In this document: piece by piece, positions 13,905 through 20,958 of the stretch
Layout: each line of letters starts with the position of its first letter
Numbering within the stretch: position 1 is the stretch's first letter
Made by a program: the position numbers and the translations under genes
Origin: a bacterium
GTDB taxonomy: Bacteria; Bacillota; Clostridia; Lachnospirales; Lachnospiraceae
DNA length: 38,947 nt
Assembly: GCA_030524675.1 (NCBI GenBank)
Contig: JAUNGE010000032.1
Span: forward strand, 1 to 38,947
Direction: 5' to 3'
The notes under the pieces: generated by a model
Told to the model about the DNA's origin: nothing
Database searches by the model: none
What the model saw: the letters and a program-made list of their open reading frames with translations, nothing else

Positions 13905-15515
13905 ATGGAAAAATTAAGAGCAGTGTTTTATGCCAGAGTATCTACAGAGGAAGAAAAACAGCTTAACGCTTTGGAAAAGCAGATACAGGAAAATAGAGAT
14001 ATTATTAAAGAGCAGGGCTGGGAGCTTGTAGGCGAATATATAGATGAGGGTAAGAGTGGTACTACTACTAAGCATAGGAGTGATTACAAGAGGCTCTTAG
14101 AGGATATGGAGCAGGGTTATTTTGATATTGTTGTATCTAAGGATCAAGATCGCCTTCAGAGAAATACGCTGGACTGGTATCTTTTTGTCGATGGATTAGT
14201 GAGAAATAATAAAAAACTCTATTTATACTTAGATAATAAGTTTTTTACTCCATCGGAGGATGCCCTTATTACAGGAGTTAAGGCTATTATAGCAGAGGAA
14301 TACAGTAGAAACCTAAGCAAAAAGCTCAATAATGCTAATCGCAGGAGAATAGAAAAAGCACTCAAAGGGGAGGAGGTATCCGCTATGGGTAACGGAAAGA
14401 GTTTAGGGTATACGATTGTAAATAAGAAATGGGTACAGGTACCCGCAGAGATAGAAGTATGTAAGCTGATCTGGGATCTGTATGATAAATACGATAGTAT
14501 TCGCAGGGTAAGGGATGATATTAACAATATGGGGTACACAAATTCTGTAGGAAAGCCTTTTACATCCGAAAGCATAGCTAGAATATTGAAAAATGAGAAA
14601 GCCAAAGGTATAATAGTGCTGGGTAAGCATCATCACGATTTTGATAAGAAAAAAATTGTAAAATGTTCTGAGGAGGAGTGGGTAAGGATCCCTCCTCCAG
14701 AACTGGCTTATGTAACAGAAGATAGATTTGATAGGGTAAATAATCGGCTTAAGGCTAAAACTGTTAATGGCAGAGGTAGAAATGTAGGTACAGATCCTCT
14801 TAGTGGTAAGATTTTCTGTGGTAAATGTGGAGCGGTGCTCTGGAGGAGAGAAAGCTCCAATAAAAATAGAGCAGGAGAAAAGAAAACATATTATCATTGG
14901 GCTTGTTCTGCTAAGTATGCTAAAGGAGATATTATTTGTGAGGGTACAGGTACTACTACAGTAACTATAAGGAATGTGTACAAGGAGCTTACAAATGGTA
15001 TAGAGTTAAATAGAAAAGCCCTTAAGGACTACTTTGTTACATGGCTTAATCAGCTCAAAAAATCTCTTAGTGATACCTCTGATAATGCAAAGATAGAGAA
15101 AGAGTTGGAGAGGCTGGAGGGGCAGAGAACAAAGTTGCTAGAGGCATATCTGGAGGAGATTATTTCTAAAGAGGATTACAAGGCTAAATATAATGATTTG
15201 GAGTGCAAGATAGCGGATAAGAAAAAGCTCTTAATTCCTGTAGAGGAGAATGAGGAAGTAAAAGAGATAGAGCGGATCTTAGCTAATCTGGATGAGGAGC
15301 TTAATATTTTTATTAAAACACTGGACGTTGAGGAAAATAAGATAGATTTTCTTATAGAGCATACTAAGAGGATTACCGTATTAGATAACAAGGATTTGGT
15401 TATAGAGTTGGATTTAGTAGCAGGAGCTATTATTGCAGGAAAGGATTTTTTGTTATATGTTCACGAAAGTGTGCCGTTCACCTATGTGTCAGTTCTATTT
15501 TCAGTCACTTGTTGA
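13905..15515 (+). CDS. Large serine recombinase (integrase of the element)
   Basis: This 536-aa protein inserts and excises the element. An N-terminal resolvase domain (FYARVSTEEEKQ, nucleophile S13; SKDQDRLQRN) is followed by a recombinase domain (about 160-290), a zinc ribbon with C305, C308, C334 and C345, and a long coiled coil (about 395-480). ATG follows AAAGGAGG. The frame crosses attR: the final 12 residues and the stop lie in host PTP sequence. In the excised circle the frame would instead run into the left end for 17 different residues before a stop at 3649. The coding strand points out of the element towards the host operon. Confidence 0.93.
   Translation: MEKLRAVFYARVSTEEEKQLNALEKQIQENRDIIKEQGWELVGEYIDEGKSGTTTKHRSDYKRLLEDMEQGYFDIVVSKDQDRLQRNTLDWYLFVDGLVRNNKKLYLYLDNKFFTPSEDALITGVKAIIAEEYSRNLSKKLNNANRRRIEKALKGEEVSAMGNGKSLGYTIVNKKWVQVPAEIEVCKLIWDLYDKYDSIRRVRDDINNMGYTNSVGKPFTSESIARILKNEKAKGIIVLGKHHHDFDKKKIVKCSEEEWVRIPPPELAYVTEDRFDRVNNRLKAKTVNGRGRNVGTDPLSGKIFCGKCGAVLWRRESSNKNRAGEKKTYYHWACSAKYAKGDIICEGTGTTTVTIRNVYKELTNGIELNRKALKDYFVTWLNQLKKSLSDTSDNAKIEKELERLEGQRTKLLEAYLEEIISKEDYKAKYNDLECKIADKKKLLIPVEENEEVKEIERILANLDEELNIFIKTLDVEENKIDFLIEHTKRITVLDNKDLVIELDLVAGAIIAGKDFLLYVHESVPFTYVSVLFSVTC
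15472..15475 (+). other. attR core of the serine-recombinase element (TGCC)
   Basis: This is the right-hand copy of the TGCC found at 3593-3596. Upstream is recombinase coding sequence; immediately downstream the host PTP frame resumes with RSPMCQF. Confidence 0.85.
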
Positions 15516-15945
15516 CCAGCATCATCTCGCGTCTTACATTCAGGTAGATTCTGCCGCCACTTCCACAGAAGAAATCGGAAATCCAGTTCATCCAGGGACG
15601 AGAAGAAAGTTAGCGGAAGCGGGAATTCGCTGTGATGGAAAAAAGGCGCGTCAGATGACTAGAAAGGACTGCGACGAATACGATTATTTGATTGGTATGG
15701 ATAGCTGGAATATCCGAAATATGCAGCGGATTGCTGGTGTGAAAAATCAGGAGAAGATATATAAACTTTTGGAGTTTGCAGAAAACCAAAATAAAAATGA
15801 CAAAAACAGAGGGAAGCAGAGTGCGAGAGACGTTGCAGACCCATGGTATACAGGCGATTTTGAGCAGACTTGGAAAGATGCAGTGGAAGGGTGTCAGGGA
15901 TTGCTGCAGTATATTTTGGAACATGATTTTGGAAAAACGGATTAA
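15475..15945 (+). pseudogene. 3' remainder of the host PTP gene
   Basis: This frame encodes residues 14-169 of the original phosphatase, from the P-loop arginine to the end, including ATSTEEIGNP, IGMDSWN and the acid loop DPWYTGDF. It lacks residues 1-13 with the nucleophile C8. A frame from ATG at 15457 could yield MFTKVCRSPM and onward, but the CHGNIC half of the P-loop is missing, so it should be catalytically dead. It carries a Lys/Asn/Arg-rich insertion (NQNKNDKNRGKQS) that the element's copy lacks. Confidence 0.9.
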
Positions 15946-16141
15946 GCAACTCTGCTGAATTTATGCTATTATAATAGATAACAGAAAGATACTTAAGGAG
16001 AAATTCGAGAGGGTATTGAAAGAGAAACATAAGAAGAGATTTAAGGAAAAGTTCTAGGAGAATTTCACGGTAATATACGACGATGCTTGAAGAATGACCC
16101 CGTGTTATACAGATATTGACAGAAAGGCAGGAGGGCAATTT

Positions 16142-17722
16142 ATGAAAGAAATAACTCAGCAGCAGATTACGGCGATGGCGCCAAACTTAGCGGCCATTAA
16201 CAATGCAAAGAAGATTTCTAACAGCGGCGGTTTTCTATCGCGCTCCCGTTCTGAGGATGATACATTTTATATGGGGCAGTGCAAGGGAAGCGGCAGGTCG
16301 GTGTACAGCGTGTCGGCGGATTTTATTGATGAGAGTCAGCCGGTGTTTCGATGCAGCTGTCCGAGCCGTCAGTTTCCATGTAAGCACAGTTTAGCGCTCC
16401 TGTTTGAGATGCAGGCGGGCAAAGAGTTTGAGATTGCAGAGATTCCGGAGGATATTTTGCAGAAGCGCGCGAGGAAGGACGCGAGAGAACAGAAGAAGGC
16501 GGAGAAAGCAGAGAGTGCTGCCGCACAACCCAAAAAAGAGAAAAAGGTCAATAAGGCGGCGCGCAGCAAAAAGCTGAAAAAGCAGCTGGAAGGTCTGGAA
16601 ATGCTGGAGAAGATGGTGGGCGGCCTTCTGGATACCGGCCTTGGCACGATGGGCGGCGTTTCTCTAAAGACATACCGCGACTTGGCAAAACAGCTCGGAG
16701 ATTATTACCTTCCAGGGCCGCTGTTCTGGATGAACCGCCTGATTCTGGAGATTGAGAAGTATCAGCGGGATTCTGACACGAGCCACTATGAAAATGCAGT
16801 CGATATTCTGGTTCGCCTGCGCTCTCTGACGAAGAAGGCAGAAATATATTTGAATGAGAAGCTTGAGAAAGAAGACATGGAGGACGACGACAGTATTCTG
16901 TACGAAGAACTGGGCGGCATCTGGACGCTGGAACGTCTGAATCAGCTCGGATTGACGAAAGAAAATGCGACATTGGTACAGCTCTCGTTTGACGTCACTT
17001 ACGATGAGGCGGGAAAGACCTACATAGACCGAGGATTTTATGCAGATGTGGACAATGGCGAGGTACATGCGACCTACAATTACCGTCCGGTCAAAGCATT
17101 GAAGCACATCAAGGAGGACGATTCTATGTTTGAGGTGGTGAAAACACCTCTTCTGACATACTATCCTGGTGATATGAATAAGAGAATCCGCTGGGAGAAG
17201 AGTACTCTGGAACCAGTGACGGACGAGATCCGCAGAAAAGTGATGGAGAAGGCGTACAAGCAGATTCCGGCAATGCTGAAACTGGTAAAAAATCAAATTA
17301 AGAACACGCTGTCTGATGATTATGCGGCAGTGATGGTGAGTTTCCGTCAGATTGGAAAAATCCGCATAGCAGAACCGGAGGGCGATGCAGAAGGAACTGT
17401 AGATGGAGAGAATGGAAAGAATACGAAGAGTATGCAGAGTACAAAGGGCGCAAAAAGTACAAAAAATGCCAAGAATGCAAAGAATGACAGCGGCATGGTG
17501 TATCAGTATGTGATGGAAGATGCAGAGGGAAACCGCATCATTCTGAGAGATAAAAAGGGATGTGAGGGCACGATGGACGGCCTAATCTCCCTGAGTGCAG
17601 CGGCATTGTTTGAAAATCAGGTGTTGTTTGGAATTGTGTACTACGACTCCACAGACCATCAGATGTGCATGCAGCCATACAGCATTGTGACAGAAAAAGC
17701 CATTGTGCGGCTTTTATACTAA
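16142..17722 (+). CDS. SWIM zinc-finger protein (YehQ-like)
   Basis: This 526-aa protein carries a SWIM motif C71-x-C73-x6-C80-x-H82 (CSC...CKH) near its N-terminus, expected to bind zinc and contact nucleic acid or protein. A Lys/Ala-rich linker (about 115-160) and a largely helical body follow; near residues 415-450 is a low-complexity Lys/Asn/Thr/Ser insert. Start ATG 16142 has GGAGG at 16130-16134; an upstream in-frame start at 16094 has none. It heads five same-strand genes matching the E. coli yeh-type SWIM, MoxR, YehM and VWA set. Its biochemical role is unknown. Confidence 0.85.
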   Translation: MKEITQQQITAMAPNLAAINNAKKISNSGGFLSRSRSEDDTFYMGQCKGSGRSVYSVSADFIDESQPVFRCSCPSRQFPCKHSLALLFEMQAGKEFEIAEIPEDILQKRARKDAREQKKAEKAESAAAQPKKEKKVNKAARSKKLKKQLEGLEMLEKMVGGLLDTGLGTMGGVSLKTYRDLAKQLGDYYLPGPLFWMNRLILEIEKYQRDSDTSHYENAVDILVRLRSLTKKAEIYLNEKLEKEDMEDDDSILYEELGGIWTLERLNQLGLTKENATLVQLSFDVTYDEAGKTYIDRGFYADVDNGEVHATYNYRPVKALKHIKEDDSMFEVVKTPLLTYYPGDMNKRIRWEKSTLEPVTDEIRRKVMEKAYKQIPAMLKLVKNQIKNTLSDDYAAVMVSFRQIGKIRIAEPEGDAEGTVDGENGKNTKSMQSTKGAKSTKNAKNAKNDSGMVYQYVMEDAEGNRIILRDKKGCEGTMDGLISLSAAALFENQVLFGIVYYDSTDHQMCMQPYSIVTEKAIVRLLY

Positions 17723-17742
17723 GACGGGGAGGGGCGAAACGC

Positions 17743-19764
17743 ATGAATTTGCAGCCATTTTATGATTTGAGAGAGAGACTGCACACAGCGGCGAATGCAG
17801 GTGTGAATCTGATTACAGAAGATTTCCGTTTGAAGCGCGCACAGGAGGCGATTGCACCGTTTGCGAAAGCGTCGCCAGTTTTTCAGAAGATTGATTTGAT
17901 GGTAAAAAAACTGATGGAACCTTCCTGCCAGAATCGATCGATGGTGCTTTTGGATACGCTGGCTCTGCTGGACGCAGTGCTCACGACACAGGGAATGAGC
18001 AAAGCGGCAGGCGAGCTGGAACCGCTCGGCGATCATGCAGATGATGAAGGATTTTTTGTACATTATAAAGATATTTCCAGCGGTGTGTTACGTCCATTAA
18101 AGGAAGCTATGACAACGACCGGCGGTGGCCGATACAATGTCATTCAGGATGCTCATACGGCGGCGCCAGAAGTGTTCCATGATTATCGCATCCGAAGTCT
18201 TCTGGTAGGCTGTCTTGGGGATTCCTATTCCGAGATGGCTGTGCTGGCAGCGGGATGGTTGAAGGAGGAAGGACCGGAAATTATTCCTGTCTTAAAGAAA
18301 GGTTTTGACCCGAAAGGAAAAAAAGAGATGGTGCACCGCGTCAACATCATTGCTGAACTCGCGGGAGCAGACGAGAATGCATTTTATCTGGAGCAGATTC
18401 CAAAGAGCAAAGGGGAAGTCAAAGAAGTATTGATTGAATCGCTGCGCTTTGATAAGGGAAATACAAAGTATCTGATGGACTTGACAAAATCGGAAAAAGG
18501 CAAGGCGGCGACATGTGCGAAGTGGGCTTTGAGTTTTATGGATTATGAGGATATCCAGAAATGCTACGCACAGAGCAAGGGAGTGAGCTGTGATGAGCTT
18601 GAGGACTATGCGTACTGGTTGGATAAGGCATACTCTTTGAAAGGCTCTCTGGAAGTGTTACAGGATTCTACACAGGAGTGGGTGGCAGATTTTCTGGCAG
18701 AGGGATTTGTACGTGAAGTGAGAGAGATTGCGGATAATCCAGCAGAACTGGTGAAACAGAAAGAGTGGAGCTGCATGGACAGCTATTTTTGGGCGGTTCG
18801 CGGCAAGGCGACCAGAAAATTTGGATATATGTGCGAAAATCTGGCTGCCATGAGCAAAGTATTGTCTCATAAAAAGACAGAGAAAGGCCAAAAACTGGAG
18901 TTCGCAACGAGAAGCTTTTCAAAGAACCTGTCCATAATCATTGCAGATACTTTGGTGAAGGTTGCCTGCGACAACAGGGAATTTCTTCCTGAGATGGCTG
19001 ATGCAGTGAGACGCTTGTACAAACAATATGGAGAGGACTATCTTTCTGCTGTATTTGCCGCCGACCTGGTGACGAGGCCGGCAGACGAGGTATTTGATAC
19101 ATACGGCGGTTACTTGAACACAAAAGGCGCATTGGAAATTGTAAAGAAAGCCAAAAAGAAACAGTCCGCAGAGATTCTGGCAGTGTTGGCTTTGGTAGAA
19201 TATAACGGAAAAACACAGAAGTATACTTACTCGTATTCACAAACGAATTCCTGGAAGGGAGAATATCGAAACGGTCTCAGCTATGAACTTGAAAATGGGT
19301 TGGATTTGAGATGGTATCCGTTGTTGTTCCATTATGAGTGGAAGAAGGAAATAAATACACAGCGCATGGTGGGATATTATGCTTACAAAGGATTTGATGG
19401 AATGATGCGCGCTTTGTTCCGCGTGGATACGCCAGAGCTTCAGGAATTATATGGACAGTATTATTATCAGAAATGTAAGGATACGTCCGGCTACAATGTC
19501 TATCTGGAACTGCTCAGAGCATGCAACTGGAGACATTACAGAGGAATTTTGAGAACGCATCTGTTAAATAACAAGAAGACAAACTGGGCAGTTTATGCAG
19601 TGCGCAGAATTCCGGAAGTGCTTGGAATGACAAAAGAAGAGGTCATTCAGGAGATGGAAGATGCAAGAGCATTGATTACAGATCCGAATTCCACTACAGC
19701 GGTGCGGATTGATAATTGGCTGGCCCGCCTGAAATCCGGCACAGAGCTGAGGGAGTTGATTTAG
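17743..19764 (+). CDS. HEAT-like repeat protein of the MoxR-VWA operon
   Basis: This 673-aa, mainly helical cytoplasmic protein has repeat-like segments around 155-290 (SYSEMAVLAAGWLKEEGPEIIPVLKKGF; VNIIAELAGADENAFYLEQI; VLIESLRFDKGNTKYLMDLT) typical of HEAT-type solenoids. The C-terminal part has LRWYPLLFHYEWKKEIN. It occupies the slot held in related loci by DUF5691 or YehI/DUF4132-like helical proteins; I cannot confirm which family. ATG 17743 follows GGGGAGGGG; the longer frame upstream overlaps the SWIM gene. It is likely an adaptor or substrate-recognition subunit. Confidence 0.75.
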   Translation: MNLQPFYDLRERLHTAANAGVNLITEDFRLKRAQEAIAPFAKASPVFQKIDLMVKKLMEPSCQNRSMVLLDTLALLDAVLTTQGMSKAAGELEPLGDHADDEGFFVHYKDISSGVLRPLKEAMTTTGGGRYNVIQDAHTAAPEVFHDYRIRSLLVGCLGDSYSEMAVLAAGWLKEEGPEIIPVLKKGFDPKGKKEMVHRVNIIAELAGADENAFYLEQIPKSKGEVKEVLIESLRFDKGNTKYLMDLTKSEKGKAATCAKWALSFMDYEDIQKCYAQSKGVSCDELEDYAYWLDKAYSLKGSLEVLQDSTQEWVADFLAEGFVREVREIADNPAELVKQKEWSCMDSYFWAVRGKATRKFGYMCENLAAMSKVLSHKKTEKGQKLEFATRSFSKNLSIIIADTLVKVACDNREFLPEMADAVRRLYKQYGEDYLSAVFAADLVTRPADEVFDTYGGYLNTKGALEIVKKAKKKQSAEILAVLALVEYNGKTQKYTYSYSQTNSWKGEYRNGLSYELENGLDLRWYPLLFHYEWKKEINTQRMVGYYAYKGFDGMMRALFRVDTPELQELYGQYYYQKCKDTSGYNVYLELLRACNWRHYRGILRTHLLNNKKTNWAVYAVRRIPEVLGMTKEEVIQEMEDARALITDPNSTTAVRIDNWLARLKSGTELRELI

Positions 19765-19866
19765 TTGATTTAAGAGTTTTGGGAGGGAATTCTCGGTTAC
19801 TGGTATCCGAGTGATTCACGAACTGTGGTTGAAAAAGAAAAACAGAGCAAGCGATGGAGGAATTTT

Positions 19867-20958
19867 ATGGGAAAGAATGAGAAGGTGCTGCGCCTTCCGG
19901 CGGAGCAGTTGTTTCAGAATGAGATTGATGCACTGATAAAAGCGGAGAAAGACCCGATTCCGACGGGATGGAAGATGTCTCCCCGCTCGGTGCTGACCTA
20001 TATCGTGGGTGGAAAAGTGGGAAAGACGCAGATTACGCCAAAATACATCGGTCATCAGAGATTGGTGGAAATTGCGATTTCCACGCTGGTGACGGACCGC
20101 GCGCTTTTGCTGATTGGCGAGCCTGGTACGGCGAAATCCTGGCTTTCCGAGCACCTGACAGCGGCCATCAACGGAGATTCCACCAAGGTGATTCAGGGAA
20201 CGGCGGGAACGACAGAAGAGCAAATTCGCTATTCCTGGAACTATGCGATGCTGATCGCGAACGGTCCGTCGCCAGAGGCAATGATAAAGAGTCCGGTTTA
20301 CCGCGCGATGGAGACGGGTACGATTGCCCGCATGGAGGAGATTTCCCGCTGTGCGTCTGAGGTGCAGGATGCGCTGATTTCCATTCTTTCTGAAAAACGA
20401 ATTTCTGTGCCGGAACTGGGAACAGAGGTGCCGGCACAAAAGGGCTTCTCCATTATTGCGACAGCAAACACCCGCGACAAGGGCGTCAATGAGATGTCCG
20501 CAGCTCTGAAGCGCCGTTTCAATATTGTGGTGCTTCCGTCTCCGGAAAATCTGAATGCGGAGATGGAAATTGTCAAATCCAGAGTATCTCAGCTCTCTGC
20601 GAGTCTCGATTTGAATGCGAAACTGCCGGAGGAAGAGGTAATTGAGAAAGTCTGCACGATTTTCCGCGAGCTGCGGGGAGGCGTGACTCTGGATGGAAAG
20701 CAGAAATTAAAATCCACCAGCGGCGTGCTCTCGACAGCTGAGGCGATTTCTCTGCTGGCAAACAGCATGGCTCTGGCAGGAAGTTTCGGAAATGGCACAA
20801 TCACAGACTATGACCTCGCGGCTGGACTGCAGGGCGCAATCATCAAGGATGAGGGAAAAGATGCTGCGAGCTGGGAGGAATATCTGGAAAATATCATGAA
20901 GAAACGTGGTTCCCGTTGGCTTGGTCTTTATAAAGAGTGTAAGGAGTTATTGCATTGA
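19867..20958 (+). CDS. MoxR-family AAA+ ATPase (YehL-like)
   Basis: This 363-aa protein has a full AAA+ core: Walker A GEPGTAKS (84-91), an acidic Walker-B-like ARMEEISR (154-161), sensor 1 ATANTRDKG (198-206) and arginine-finger region ALKRRF (213-218). MoxR ATPases pair with VWA-domain proteins to remodel or activate target complexes. ATG 19867 follows GGAGG by 6 bases; a GTG at 19825 in frame has no ribosome site. Its stop overlaps the next start by one base (TGATG), implying coupled translation. Confidence 0.9.
   Translation: MGKNEKVLRLPAEQLFQNEIDALIKAEKDPIPTGWKMSPRSVLTYIVGGKVGKTQITPKYIGHQRLVEIAISTLVTDRALLLIGEPGTAKSWLSEHLTAAINGDSTKVIQGTAGTTEEQIRYSWNYAMLIANGPSPEAMIKSPVYRAMETGTIARMEEISRCASEVQDALISILSEKRISVPELGTEVPAQKGFSIIATANTRDKGVNEMSAALKRRFNIVVLPSPENLNAEMEIVKSRVSQLSASLDLNAKLPEEEVIEKVCTIFRELRGGVTLDGKQKLKSTSGVLSTAEAISLLANSMALAGSFGNGTITDYDLAAGLQGAIIKDEGKDAASWEEYLENIMKKRGSRWLGLYKECKELLH

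Larger units (their letters stand above)
3597..15475 (+). mobile_element. 11.9-kb serine-recombinase element in a PTP gene; candidate phage satellite
   Basis: The boundaries follow from the split host PTP gene and the shared TGCC core. The element carries a replacement PTP gene at its left end and a large serine recombinase at its right end. In between are a surface protein, a ribbon-helix-helix protein, a sigma-like factor, and small genes including gp10-like and terminase-small-subunit-like proteins. I see no relaxase, coupling protein, T4SS, replication protein, portal, large terminase or major capsid. By eye it has no GGCC and no CCWGG. A phage satellite or a reduced prophage fits best; a non-conjugative integrative element is the alternative. 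Confidence 0.85.

Noticed and set aside
3597-15475. Reading the serine-recombinase element as a conjugative element (ICE)
   Set aside because: No relaxase, coupling protein, VirB4-like ATPase or other transfer gene was recognised, and all frames over 150 aa were inspected.
15457-15945. Functional PTP from ATG at 15457
   Set aside because: The frame reads MFTKVCRSPM, lacking the nucleophile Cys and the HGN part of the P-loop, so it cannot form the active site.
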